From Mycoplasmatota bacterium (lineage in GTDB: Bacteria > Bacillota_I > Bacilli_A > Haloplasmatales > Haloplasmataceae): a stretch of DNA of 64,000 bases. Positions 54,385 to 63,712 of this stretch are shown in pieces. Position 1 is the first letter of the stretch. Each line of letters opens with the position of its first letter. Position numbers and translations under genes: made by a program. The stretch spans positions 1,523,156 to 1,587,155 of the forward strand of contig CP074573.1 in NCBI GenBank assembly GCA_018394295.1, in the 5' to 3' direction. Below the pieces are notes generated by a model that saw only the letters and a program-made list of their open reading frames with translations, did not search any database and was not told where the DNA came from.

Positions 54385-55386
54385 CTATTTGGTAGAATTT
54401 CTCCAAATAATATTATGCGGTAAAACAACATTAACATTATCAATTGGTTCATCATTCATTAATTTGGTTAATAAACGCATTGATACTGCACCAATATCAT
54501 AAATTGGGTTATCGATAGATGTTAAAGTAGGTCTCGACATTTTTGAATATTTTGTGTTTTGGAATCCCATTATTTCTAATTCATCTGGAATTTGAATTCC
54601 TAAATCACAAGCTGCATTAATCATTGATGCGGCAATTGAATCACGGACAACAATTGCTGCTTCAGGTTTATTATCTTTTAAATAATTAAGGAAAAATGGA
54701 TAATTCACAACAACTCTTCCTGAAGTACGGATAATTTTAGGTTCTAGTTTTGCATCATCCATTGCTTTTTTATATCCACGTTCTTTTAGTGTATTAACCG
54801 AATAGGCACTTCTTGTTGACACAAATAGAATATCTTTCTTGCCTTGTTCTATAAAAGATTGAGTCGCATCATAAAATGCCTCTTCAAAATCAATTGATAC
54901 CGATGGAATAAGATTTCCTTCTTCTTTAACATTACATAAAACAACTGGTACCGTTGAGTCACTAATTTGTTTAATATTTCTTTCTTGTAATTCATCATTC
55001 AAATATATAATTCCATCGACTTGTGCTGCATACACTTCTTGCCAGATATCATCTTCAACTTCTATTTCACTATTTGTTACTTTTAGTAAAACAGTATAAT
55101 CATACTTACGTGCAATATCTATGACACCATTTATCATTTCAGCAACAGATGCACGAGATACATCAGGTACAATTAAGGCAACTGTCGTCGATTTACGGCT
55201 TGCAAGTCCTCGCGCGATAGCGTTTGGGCGATATCCTAATCGATTAATAGCCTCTAGTACTCTTTCTCTTGTAGCTGGTTTCACTTTTTCAGGATAATTT
55301 AAAACACGTGAAACAGTCGCTAGAGAAACATCAGCTTCACTCGCTACATCATATATTGTTATTTTAGAATTTTTTATATCAATCAT
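54385..55386 (-). CDS. ccpA: Catabolite control protein A (LacI family)
   Basis: The start at 55386 (MIDIKNSKITIYDVASEADV) has AAAGGTGG upstream; the GTG four codons earlier overlaps that site. 333 residues: LacI-type helix-turn-helix with VSLATVSRVLN, hinge RPNAIARGLASRKS, and a periplasmic-binding-like core. Position directly after aroA and sequence length match Bacillus CcpA, which with HPr(Ser-P) controls carbon catabolite repression. Identification as CcpA rather than another LacI member rests largely on this synteny. Confidence 0.88.
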   Translation of the reverse strand: MIDIKNSKITIYDVASEADVSLATVSRVLNYPEKVKPATRERVLEAINRLGYRPNAIARGLASRKSTTVALIVPDVSRASVAEMINGVIDIARKYDYTVLLKVTNSEIEVEDDIWQEVYAAQVDGIIYLNDELQERNIKQISDSTVPVVLCNVKEEGNLIPSVSIDFEEAFYDATQSFIEQGKKDILFVSTRSAYSVNTLKERGYKKAMDDAKLEPKIIRTSGRVVVNYPFFLNYLKDNKPEAAIVVRDSIAASMINAACDLGIQIPDELEIMGFQNTKYSKMSRPTLTSIDNPIYDIGAVSMRLLTKLMNDEPIDNVNVVLPHNIIWRNSTK

Positions 55387-55477
55387 TTGATTCTCCACCT
55401 TTACGAAATCCTTTTCTAAATATTATAATAAAAAATGTAAATATTTACAATAGGAAATCCATTATTTATGAAAATTC

Positions 55478-55603
55478 TTACATTTTCTATGAAAATATTT
55501 TCATTTTCTTTTAATTATTTTAGTTTCTTTGAAAATTATATTATTTTCTTTGAAAATTCTTTCATTTTCTTTAAAAATTATTTTAGTTTCTTATTAAATT
55601 ATA
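55478..55603. repeat. Degenerate palindromic minisatellite between aroA and ccpA
   Basis: About six copies of a 20-22-bp unit resembling CATTTTCTTTGAAAATTATT. The best copies contain the palindrome ATTTTC-N3-GAAAAT. Copies start near 55479, 55502, 55521, 55542, 55563 and 55584; the last runs into the aroA stop codon. Confidence 0.7.
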
Positions 55604-56662
55604 AAACTGAGTAAATTCATTAAAATTCATTTGTTGATTTGCATCTGATAAGGCTAATTTAGGATTAGGATGGATTTCTGCCATTATCCCATCACTTAAG
55701 GAAGCAAGAGCAGCTTTCGCTAAATAAGCCATAATATCTTTTCTTCCTGCAGCATGTGATACATCAACAATTACAGGTAAATGGGTTTCTTGTTTTAATA
55801 TCGGAACTGCCGAAATATCTAAAGTATTACGAGTAGCTTTCTCAAAAGTTCTTATTCCACGTTCACATAAAATAACATTTGAGTTTCCTTCTGAAATGAT
55901 ATATTCTGCTGATAATTTAAATTCCTCAATAGTCGCTGAAAACCCACGTTTTAAAATTATTGGTTTATCAATCTTTCCCACTTCTTTTAATAAACTAAAG
56001 TTATGCATATTACGAGAACCGATTTGAACGATATCTATATAATCCTGAGCCATCTGTAATTGTTCTTTGTCCATGATTTCAACAACAGAAATAAGATGAT
56101 GTTTTTTTGCGATTTTATGCATAATCTTTAAACCTTCAAGTCCTAACCCTTGAAAATCATAGGGAGATGTTCTTGGTTTAAATGCACCACCTCTTAAAAA
56201 TTTGAATCCTTTTTCTGATAAAAATGCTGCGGTTGCCTCTAACTGATCTTCACTTTCTATAGAACATGGACCAAAAATAAATGTTTTCTCATTTCCGCCA
56301 ATAGTTACATCATTTATTTTAATTAAGGTGTCTTCTGATTTCATCTTTCTTGAAATCTTTAATTCTGATTTCTTATCATCTTGTTGAAGAGTTGCTGTAG
56401 CTTTAAAGATTTCTTTAAATAAGCTAATAATGGTATCGTCTGAAAAGGGTCCATTATTTCGTTTTACGATTGACTCTAGAATATGCAATTCTCTAATGGG
56501 GTCATATATAGGATACCCATGAATCTGTTTATTTTTACCGATTTCTAATGCAATTTTTGCTCTTTTATTTAGAAGGGTTAATAATTCTTGATTAATTTGA
56601 TCAATTTCAGATCTTAATTCACTTATTTTATGCTTCTTATTCTTTTCTTTATCCATCATCAT
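55583..56662 (-). CDS. aroA: Chorismate mutase - DAHP synthase fusion
   Basis: 359 residues. The N-terminal AroQ-type chorismate mutase helix (ELRSEIDQINQELLTLLNKR) occupies about 1-90, followed by a class-I-beta DAHP synthase from about 115 with IFGPCSIES and RGGAFKPRTSPYDFQG. This is the Bacillus AroA(G) arrangement, in which the mutase domain gives feedback control by prephenate/chorismate. Three ATGs in a row make the exact start uncertain by two codons. It starts the aromatic pathway that supplies tyrosine. Confidence 0.96.
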   Translation of the reverse strand: MMMDKEKNKKHKISELRSEIDQINQELLTLLNKRAKIALEIGKNKQIHGYPIYDPIRELHILESIVKRNNGPFSDDTIISLFKEIFKATATLQQDDKKSELKISRKMKSEDTLIKINDVTIGGNEKTFIFGPCSIESEDQLEATAAFLSEKGFKFLRGGAFKPRTSPYDFQGLGLEGLKIMHKIAKKHHLISVVEIMDKEQLQMAQDYIDIVQIGSRNMHNFSLLKEVGKIDKPIILKRGFSATIEEFKLSAEYIISEGNSNVILCERGIRTFEKATRNTLDISAVPILKQETHLPVIVDVSHAAGRKDIMAYLAKAALASLSDGIMAEIHPNPKLALSDANQQMNFNEFTQFYNLIRN

Positions 56663-56678
56663 CCGTCCTTTATAATAC

Positions 56679-56712
56679 GTAAAAAACAGTAAATGAAATA
56701 TTTACTGTTTTT
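56679..56712 (-). terminator. Terminator overlapping the end of the YtxG-YtxH gene
   Basis: AAAAACAGTAAA and TTTACTGTTTTT form a perfect 12-bp stem; the stem includes the stop-codon-proximal sequence of the upstream gene. Confidence 0.8.
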
Positions 56713-57421
56713 CTATAATTTCAGTTGTAGGTTCTTGTTTAAAAGACAAATAACCTTTCACCTTATCATATAAATTTTTAATTTCTTCGAAAATACGGTT
56801 TAATATTTCATCTTTACTTGAAGTAGTTATGTAAGTTTTTAATTCTTCGATTTTATTGAAAATACCGTCTCTCACTTCTTCAGCATTAATGCCTTTGGCT
56901 TTTTCTGCAAGTTCATCTAGTTTTTCCATAGCTACCTTTCTCATATCTTCACCCGTTTTCGGAGTTAAGAAAGCAACAGCTAATCCACCAACTACAGCGC
57001 CTTTTATAAAATCTTTTAACACAGAATTCAACTCCTCATCAAAATTTAATACATTAAATATTTTTGGTAATTCTTTAACAGAATCTATTTTATTAAGCAA
57101 AAATAAGGATGATACCATTCCTTTTGGATACTTTTCAATAAAATTTAATATCTCATCGAATTTATTATTTACTGTCTCTAAATTTTGTCCAGTTTTATTC
57201 AGTTCATTGAAAAACTGTTCAGCACTAGTTAATTTATCAGTAAATAGTAAAACCATTCGATCTAGTTCTTGAAAAGAAGTTTCCGCAACTCTAATGGTAA
57301 TATCAGCTTGCTTTAATGTGCTACGATAATTCTCTAGAAATCTAATTCCGAAATAGGTAATCGCCAAAACACAAGCAATTAAAATTATTCCTAGGGTTAT
57401 ATAAATAATATCTAACAACAT
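56702..57421 (-). CDS. YtxG-YtxH fusion membrane-anchored protein
   Basis: About 239 residues. One N-terminal membrane helix and a DUF948-like coiled segment (about 1-110) resemble YtxG. From about 138 a second Gly/Ala hydrophobic stretch, GAVVGGLAVAFLTPKTGEDMRK, is the YtxH signature, followed by a helical tail. In Bacillus these are two adjacent genes between murC and aroA, so here they appear fused. The proteins are general-stress factors of unknown mechanism. The ATG at 57419-57421 is preferred over an upstream GTG overlapping the ribosome binding site. Confidence 0.82.
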   Translation of the reverse strand: MLLDIIYITLGIILIACVLAITYFGIRFLENYRSTLKQADITIRVAETSFQELDRMVLLFTDKLTSAEQFFNELNKTGQNLETVNNKFDEILNFIEKYPKGMVSSLFLLNKIDSVKELPKIFNVLNFDEELNSVLKDFIKGAVVGGLAVAFLTPKTGEDMRKVAMEKLDELAEKAKGINAEEVRDGIFNKIEELKTYITTSSKDEILNRIFEEIKNLYDKVKGYLSFKQEPTTEIIEKQ

Positions 57422-57495
57422 CTTCACCTACTTTAACTTTAACCAGTTTACATTATCATTATACATTATATTGTCTTGTTTTTTAAGATGATTTA

Positions 57496-58809
57496 CTAAA
57501 AATTATTATTATTTTTTATTGAATCTAAATAAATCATGCAATATTTATCAATATCACCTGCTCCCATGAATATTATAACACTTTTTTCATGAGATTTTAA
57601 AGTTTCTATATAACTAATATCATTTATCACTTCACAGTCATTAACTATTTTAGCTAAATCATTAACTGAGATGGTTTTATTAGTTTCTCGGGCTGATGAA
57701 AATATTTCTCTTAAATAAACTTTATCCACTAAAGATAAAGCTTCAGCAAAATCTTTTAAAAACGTAATCGTTCTTGTGTATGTATGTGGCTGAAAGTAGA
57801 TAACCTTCTTTTTAAATGGGTATTTAGCATTAACCGCTTCAATAGTTGCTTTTATTTCTTTTGGATGATGTGCATAATCGCTAATAATGACTTGATTATC
57901 GACCGTATGTTCTTCAAATCTTCTCTTACTTCTTTCAAAATTCGCTATACATTCTTTTATATCTTCCATATTCTGGTTTAATAAAGTAGACGTAACAATT
58001 GATGCGAGTGAATTATAAATCGAGTGAATACCAAATAATGGGATTTTAATCTTACCAATAAATTTATTTTTTATATATAAGTCATAATAAGTATAATGAT
58101 GATCATTACTGATGTTTTCTGCATAATAGTCATTGGTTGATTTTAATCCATAGGATGTTTTATTCTTATTATCTGGGATTATTTCTTTTAATAATTCATC
58201 ATCACCATTGTAAACGACCATATCAGATTGAATAATAAATTGTTTAAAAGCACTTTGAACATCTAATATATCTTTATAATAATCCGGGTGATCATAATCT
58301 ATATTGGTGACAACAGCTATATCAGGAAAATAATGTAAAAAATGGCGTAAATATTCACAGGCTTCAAAAACAAATAATTCACTTTCATGGTTACCTCCCC
58401 CCTGCCCATCACCAATCAAATAATTTATTTTCTCATTTTTCGATAGTATTTGTCGGATTAAATTAGTTGTAGTCGTTTTTCCATGGGAACCACTTACTGC
58501 GATAGAATAAAACTTTTTACTCAACTTACCTAAAAATTCATAATATGTGTATATTTCACATCCAAGTTCTTTTGCTTTTTGATGTTCTACATTATCAATA
58601 AAGGCATTACCAACAATTACAATTAACTCCTTATTAATATTCTCTTCATTAAATGGATATATGTTAATTTTTCTCAATTCTAAGTTTTTACTCGTAAAAA
58701 ATTCTTCTTTGACATCAGAACCTTGTACAAAATGGCCATAATCACTAAGTAAACACGCGAGTGAACTCATCCCTGCCCCTTTAATGCCAATAAAATGATA
58801 TTTTAACAT
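57496..58809 (-). CDS. murC: UDP-N-acetylmuramate-L-alanine ligase
   Basis: The start at 58809 (MLKYHFIGIKGAGMSSLA) has AAGGAGG 6 nt upstream; a longer frame is rejected. 437 residues with the Mur-ligase P-loop SGSHGKTTTT (near residue 105), the EACEY/NIDYDHPDYY central motifs and the C-terminal DYAHHPKEI. It adds the first amino acid to UDP-MurNAc in peptidoglycan synthesis. Between sftA and ytxG/H, as in Bacillus. Confidence 0.97.
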   Translation of the reverse strand: MLKYHFIGIKGAGMSSLACLLSDYGHFVQGSDVKEEFFTSKNLELRKINIYPFNEENINKELIVIVGNAFIDNVEHQKAKELGCEIYTYYEFLGKLSKKFYSIAVSGSHGKTTTTNLIRQILSKNEKINYLIGDGQGGGNHESELFVFEACEYLRHFLHYFPDIAVVTNIDYDHPDYYKDILDVQSAFKQFIIQSDMVVYNGDDELLKEIIPDNKNKTSYGLKSTNDYYAENISNDHHYTYYDLYIKNKFIGKIKIPLFGIHSIYNSLASIVTSTLLNQNMEDIKECIANFERSKRRFEEHTVDNQVIISDYAHHPKEIKATIEAVNAKYPFKKKVIYFQPHTYTRTITFLKDFAEALSLVDKVYLREIFSSARETNKTISVNDLAKIVNDCEVINDISYIETLKSHEKSVIIFMGAGDIDKYCMIYLDSIKNNNNF

Positions 58810-58944
58810 AATTAACCTCCTTATCATTTCAATATTATATATAACCAAATCATGCTTTGGTTGATAATAGGTATTTGAAATTATATATTTATATTAGATT
58901 ATGTTACAAGTTCGATAAAAATGAATAAATGTGAGAGGATAAAC

Positions 58945-58968
58945 AAAAAAGCCCAAAAATGGGCTTTT
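58945..58968 (-). terminator. sftA terminator
   Basis: AAAAGCCC and GGGCTTTT with a 6-nt loop, followed by a T-run on the minus strand. Confidence 0.85.
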
Positions 58969-58991
58969 ATCATATTAAGTATGAACAAGAT

Positions 58992-61409
58992 TTAATTATA
59001 AATCATATTTTCATAATCATCTAAAGACATTAAAACATCTCTTGGTTTACTACCATTTTGTTGAGGACCAACAATACGATACTTCTCCATCATATCAATC
59101 ATTCTAGCAGCACGATTATATCCTACTTTAAATTTTCTTTGGATTTTAGAAGCACTAGCTTCTCCCAAATCAATCACATATCGAACAGCATCATCAAATA
59201 ATTCATCGTCATAATCAAATGAGTATTCACTTTCTTTTTTTACTAAATCTTCAGAGGTAAACAGATAATGAGGTGAGAATTGATCTTTTACATAACTAGT
59301 TACCTTTTCAATTTCATCATCACTGATAAATGACCCTTGAAGTCGTTTTAATTGTGGTTTTCCATTATCTGAAAGCAACATATCTCCTTTTCCTAACAAT
59401 TTTTCTGCACCAGCCTCATCTAAAATGATCCGTGAATCAATTGCTGATGCTACTTTAAAAGAGATTCTAGTAGGAATATTCGTTTTAATTGTACCCGTAA
59501 TAACATTTGTTGATGGACGTTGTGTCGCTACAATTAAATGAATACCAGCAGCACGTGCTAATTGCGAAATTCTTTGAATATACTCTTCAACCTCAGCTGC
59601 AGCGATTACCATTAAATCAGCTAACTCATCAATAATTACAACAATATAGGGTAATTTAGGTAAATCTTCACTACTTCTATTCCGTTTTATATTATAACTT
59701 TTAATATCGCGAGCCCCAACACTTTCAATTGCTTCATATCGTCTATCCATCTCTTCTGTTAACCATCTTAAAGTTGCAGTTGCAATTTTAGGATCATTTA
59801 TAACCGGAGTTAAAAGGTGGGGAATATCACGATATAAACTAAATTCAACTTTTTTAGGATCAATTAATACTAGTTTTACTTCATCAGGTAATGCATTATA
59901 TAAGATACTGATAATAATTGAATTAATACAAACACTTTTCCCAGAACCAGTAGACCCTGCGATTAAGCTATGGGTCATATTACTAATATCTGAAAAAATA
60001 GCTTCACCTGCAATATCAAGTCCTAAAGCAATTTTTAATGGTGATTTAAACGATTTATAAGAAGCACTTTCAATAATTTCTCTAAAAGTAACGATTCTAT
60101 TTTCTTGATTTGGAACTTCGATACCTACGGTACTCTTACCTGATATCGGTGCTTCAATCCTTATATCACTTGCAGCTAATCTTAACTTTATATCATCTTG
60201 TAAAGAAGTAATTCTACTTACTTTAATCCCTGGATTAGGTTCTACTTCATAACGTGTCACAGATGGACCTTGTGTATAATTCACTGTTTTAGCACCTACT
60301 CCAAAGCTTTCTAGTGTCCCATCTAATATTTGTATCTGATTTTCAATCCACTCAGTATCATCAGAAATAAAAGCTGTTTTTTCATGAAGTAAATCAATGG
60401 GTGGAAAATGATATTGTGCTAAATCTTGATATTTTGGTGTATCGTTTTCTTTTTTAGTTAAATTCTTATGTAACTCTTGGTCTAATTCTTCTTTTAAATT
60501 AATAAAATTAACTTTATTTTTTGAGATAGAATCTTTTTCTACTATATTAGGCTTACTATTGATTACATCATCCTGAAAATTTACTTTATCCTGAAAACTT
60601 ACGTCATCTTTATAGTTAAAATCATCCTGATAACTAACATTATCTTGATTATTAAAATTTTCCTTGTAATAACCATCATCATTGTATGAATAATCATCAT
60701 CTGCGAATAATTTTTTTAATTCTTCTTTTAGTCCTTGACGTTTTTCTTGATGTTCATAGATATTTATATTTGAATACATATTTTGATCGTTATTTTTCAT
60801 TTTTTCAAAATCATTAAAAAAAGAAACATTGCTAGTATCATCATATGAGGTCATTATGTTATTTGTATCATCAATTTCTATATCTTCCTCATAAATAATA
60901 TTAATTGAATTATTCATTTTCTGCTCATTTTCATCAAAATGAACTTCTTGATTAATTGGTTTTGCTTGATTGATCTCAGATGGAATATCTTGTTTCTTAT
61001 TAGAGGAATCCGATAAGTTGTTATTTATAAAGTTTTCACGTTTCTTTATGTGATTATTTAATAAATTAAACTCGTAATACTCATGTCCAAATTTATTTTT
61101 TAATTCTTCTTCTTTTAATTTTTTCTCTTGACGTAAAAAATCATATTGTTTTCCAATCTTCCCTCTACTAGTTGTTACAGGGAAGGTTGAACGATCTTCT
61201 ACTCTACCACGCATTGGAGATAAAAAATAACTTGAAGTATTATCCTGATCTCTTTTTTCTTTTTTAGATCGATTTTTGACAACACTAAAAAAAACATCAC
61301 TATCATCTTTCAAATCTTCATCTGAGATAAGTGGTTTTATAAATTTATCGCGTTTTCGCTTATTTAAATTTGGATTATTTTTTTTCTTCTCATAAAATTT
61401 TTCATTCAT
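58992..61409 (-). CDS. sftA: Soluble FtsK/SpoIIIE-type DNA translocase SftA
   Basis: The start at 61409 (MNEKFYEKKKNN) follows GGGTGATTTT. 805 residues with no membrane helices. A long charged linker (about 1-340) includes a short tandem repeat near 250-288. The motor has Walker A GSTGSGKS (near 485), Walker B VIIDELADLM (near 590) and the C-terminal gamma winged helix (about 730-795) that reads DNA polarity signals. Absence of the N-terminal membrane domain and the murC neighbour identify SftA/YtpT rather than SpoIIIE. It clears DNA from the closing septum. Confidence 0.92.
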   Translation of the reverse strand: MNEKFYEKKKNNPNLNKRKRDKFIKPLISDEDLKDDSDVFFSVVKNRSKKEKRDQDNTSSYFLSPMRGRVEDRSTFPVTTSRGKIGKQYDFLRQEKKLKEEELKNKFGHEYYEFNLLNNHIKKRENFINNNLSDSSNKKQDIPSEINQAKPINQEVHFDENEQKMNNSINIIYEEDIEIDDTNNIMTSYDDTSNVSFFNDFEKMKNNDQNMYSNINIYEHQEKRQGLKEELKKLFADDDYSYNDDGYYKENFNNQDNVSYQDDFNYKDDVSFQDKVNFQDDVINSKPNIVEKDSISKNKVNFINLKEELDQELHKNLTKKENDTPKYQDLAQYHFPPIDLLHEKTAFISDDTEWIENQIQILDGTLESFGVGAKTVNYTQGPSVTRYEVEPNPGIKVSRITSLQDDIKLRLAASDIRIEAPISGKSTVGIEVPNQENRIVTFREIIESASYKSFKSPLKIALGLDIAGEAIFSDISNMTHSLIAGSTGSGKSVCINSIIISILYNALPDEVKLVLIDPKKVEFSLYRDIPHLLTPVINDPKIATATLRWLTEEMDRRYEAIESVGARDIKSYNIKRNRSSEDLPKLPYIVVIIDELADLMVIAAAEVEEYIQRISQLARAAGIHLIVATQRPSTNVITGTIKTNIPTRISFKVASAIDSRIILDEAGAEKLLGKGDMLLSDNGKPQLKRLQGSFISDDEIEKVTSYVKDQFSPHYLFTSEDLVKKESEYSFDYDDELFDDAVRYVIDLGEASASKIQRKFKVGYNRAARMIDMMEKYRIVGPQQNGSKPRDVLMSLDDYENMIYN

Positions 61410-61671
61410 AAAATCACCCATAAAGTATAGTAGGTCCATATTACTACCATTCTATCATATTATAAAAAAATATTCACTAAAAAATGGTAAATTCAAGATA
61501 ATAAAATTAAGTAAAAGTTAAAATTCATTTAATTCCGTTATTTAACTCATATAAAACAATTAAAAGTTTCAAATTATAGTTTAATTTATAAAGAAATGTC
61601 TGATTCTAGTTTATTGACTGATTTAAAACAGATACAAATATAAATTTTTCTTTATATCTTTTAATAAATAC

Positions 61672-61712
61672 AAAAAAAAGAATCAATTTTTCTAATAAGA
61701 AAGATTGATTCT
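61672..61712 (-). terminator. Terminator of the thioredoxin-like gene
   Basis: Minus-strand AGAATCAAT and ATTGATTCT arms followed by T8; the gap 61440-61671 shows nothing else recognisable. Confidence 0.8.
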
Positions 61713-61719
61713 AATAACT

Positions 61720-62031
61720 TTACTTCACTGTTTCTAAAAAATCTATAATCTCTTGCTTTGTTTTTCTAAATTTACTAACAAATGAGCCCAGTAATTCATC
61801 TTCATTAAAAACTAAGAAACTAGGTATACCGTAAATATTGTTTTCAATACATAAATCGATAAATTCATCACGGTCAACATAGACAAATTCCATGTTTGAA
61901 TATATTGTTTCTAATTCATTTAAAAAGGGTTCAATAACTCGACAGTCAGGACACCATTTTGCAGAAAATAGAAAAACAGTGTGCTTTTTTTTAAGTTCTT
62001 TGAATTGTTCAATTGATTGTAATTTTATCAT
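61720..62031 (-). CDS. Thioredoxin-family protein (YtpP-like)
   Basis: 103 residues with the active site WCPDC (near residue 26, SAKWCPDCRV) and the cis-Pro loop YGIPSFLVF (near 73). The Pro-Asp between the cysteines differs from classical TrxA. Bacillus ytpP has the same type of gene in the same neighbourhood (ytoP, ytpP, sftA, murC). Probably a thiol reductant, possibly in bacillithiol-linked chemistry. It starts 4 nt after the DUF84 gene. Confidence 0.87.
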   Translation of the reverse strand: MIKLQSIEQFKELKKKHTVFLFSAKWCPDCRVIEPFLNELETIYSNMEFVYVDRDEFIDLCIENNIYGIPSFLVFNEDELLGSFVSKFRKTKQEIIDFLETVK

Positions 62032-62035
62032 TTTT

Positions 62036-62566
62036 TCACCTATTATTGTTTATATTAATATTATTTTTGCCTGAGACCATTTGACCATATAATAGTAATC
62101 CAATGTGTTCAAATATTTCAGTTCGTTTCACAAAATTATTCGTGAAAATACCCACAGCTCCTTCATCATGTTTTACATTCCGTTTATTTGCATATTGATC
62201 CATGATATCACCTAGTTCTTTACCTTTATAAATATCTTTCGAAACTTCGTTAGGTAATAAAAATCGTGACCCACCTGCAAGATAAACCTGGCTTTTTTCA
62301 TCTACTAAAACACCATAATTAACCACTAACATTCCAAAAGAGGTTTGTTGAACACCACCTTCTAATCCAATTCCAATATCTCCAAAACGTTTTGCTCCTA
62401 ATGCACGATTTAGTGCCCCTCTAATAGTTTCCTCATCGCTAATAGGTTGGTCTGAGACTTTACTTTTAACCGCAATACCAACAACTTCATAATTAGCGAA
62501 TATATTTTTTATCGCATTAACTTTAACTTTATTTGATGACCCAACAACAATTTTTAGATTAGACAT
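62036..62566 (-). CDS. DUF84 family NTPase (inosine/xanthosine triphosphatase-like)
   Basis: 176 residues with the DUF84/YjjX signature: [13 protein letters not shown] at the N-terminus, [18 protein letters not shown] (near 38) and GIGLEGGV (near 65). Members hydrolyse non-canonical or damaged nucleoside triphosphates. The start overlaps the end of the M42 peptidase gene by 8 nt. The C-terminus ends in an Asn-rich tail (NNININNN). Confidence 0.88.
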   Translation of the reverse strand: MSNLKIVVGSSNKVKVNAIKNIFANYEVVGIAVKSKVSDQPISDEETIRGALNRALGAKRFGDIGIGLEGGVQQTSFGMLVVNYGVLVDEKSQVYLAGGSRFLLPNEVSKDIYKGKELGDIMDQYANKRNVKHDEGAVGIFTNNFVKRTEIFEHIGLLLYGQMVSGKNNININNNR

Positions 62567-63620
62567 TTTCGATAATCGTGTTATAGGTGGTTTGATCTAG
62601 GGATTTCACTAATTTAGTCAACATTTCTTTTGCGGCAGCATAGTCATCCATATGAATCATAGAGGTATGAGAATGGATATATCGCGCACAAATTCCAACT
62701 AATATTGATGGTACCCCTTCACCAGAAACATGAACTTTTCCAGCATCTGTACCACCAGGTGATACAAAATATTGATAAGGTATATGATGTGTTTCAGCCA
62801 TATCTAACATGAATTCACGCATACCACGATGGGTTATATATGATCTATCATGAATTCTTAATAAAACACCTTTTCCAAGTTGACCAAATTGTGTTTTGTC
62901 ACCAGTTATGTCATTTGCTGGAGATGCATCTAAAGCGAAAAATATATCTGGTTTAATCATATTTGCAGCTGTCTGAGCACCTCGAGTACCAACTTCCTCT
63001 TGAACGGTTGCACCACAAAATAGGGTGTTTGGTAATTTTTCATCCTTTAATTCTTTTAATAATTCAATTGCGAGACCACATCCATAACGATCATCCCATG
63101 CTTTTGCGATAATTTTTTTCTTATCTGCCGTAAGAGTAAAGTCCATATGTGGTGTTGCAAACACACCTGGTTCAATTCCTAATTCTTTGGCATGGTCGCT
63201 ACTATCTGCACCAATATCAATCAACATTTTTTTTACATCTGGTTTATCTCCTCCACCTAGATGTGGGGGTGTTGAAGCAATAATTCCATAAATAGGACCT
63301 TTTTTCGAATGAACCACTAATTTTTGAGACTGTAACACGTATGGTGACCAACCACCTAGTGTTTGAAATTTAAGCATCCCATTTTTAGTTATCTTTGTAA
63401 CCATGAATCCTACTTCATCCATATGGCCAGCAACCATAATTCTAGGTCCGTTAGTTATACCTTTTTTAATACCAAAAATACTCCCTAACTTATCTTGAAT
63501 AATTTCATCAGAGTATTTTTGTAATTGTTCTTTCATAAATTTTCTTACATCATGCTCATAACCTGATGTTCCATGTAAACAAGTTAATGTTTTAAATAAC
63601 TCGATAGTTTCCTTATTCAT
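62559..63620 (-). CDS. M42 family metallopeptidase (glutamyl aminopeptidase/YtoP-like)
   Basis: 353 residues with the M42 motifs [10 protein letters not shown] (near residue 66), [11 protein letters not shown] (near 183) and QEEVGTRGA (near 212), which provide the two-metal site and catalytic acid. Such enzymes form tetrahedral dodecamers that trim peptides. Bacillus ytoP holds the same position. It heads a three-gene unit with DUF84 and the thioredoxin-like gene. Confidence 0.92.
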   Translation of the reverse strand: MNKETIELFKTLTCLHGTSGYEHDVRKFMKEQLQKYSDEIIQDKLGSIFGIKKGITNGPRIMVAGHMDEVGFMVTKITKNGMLKFQTLGGWSPYVLQSQKLVVHSKKGPIYGIIASTPPHLGGGDKPDVKKMLIDIGADSSDHAKELGIEPGVFATPHMDFTLTADKKKIIAKAWDDRYGCGLAIELLKELKDEKLPNTLFCGATVQEEVGTRGAQTAANMIKPDIFFALDASPANDITGDKTQFGQLGKGVLLRIHDRSYITHRGMREFMLDMAETHHIPYQYFVSPGGTDAGKVHVSGEGVPSILVGICARYIHSHTSMIHMDDYAAAKEMLTKLVKSLDQTTYNTIIENV

Positions 63621-63712
63621 TATGTCACCTCATAATTTAATTTATTATATTGTACTACATTATTATCCATAGTTAAAGATTAAATTAGTAATCCTTTTTT
63701 ATTTTATACGAT

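Noticed and set aside
55478..55603. CRISPR array
   Set aside because: Units are degenerate and contiguous without unique spacers.
56856..57272. 138-codon plus-strand ORF, Ser-rich
   Set aside because: It is antisense to the YtxG-YtxH gene, has no ribosome binding site and its composition is that of a reverse-complement shadow.
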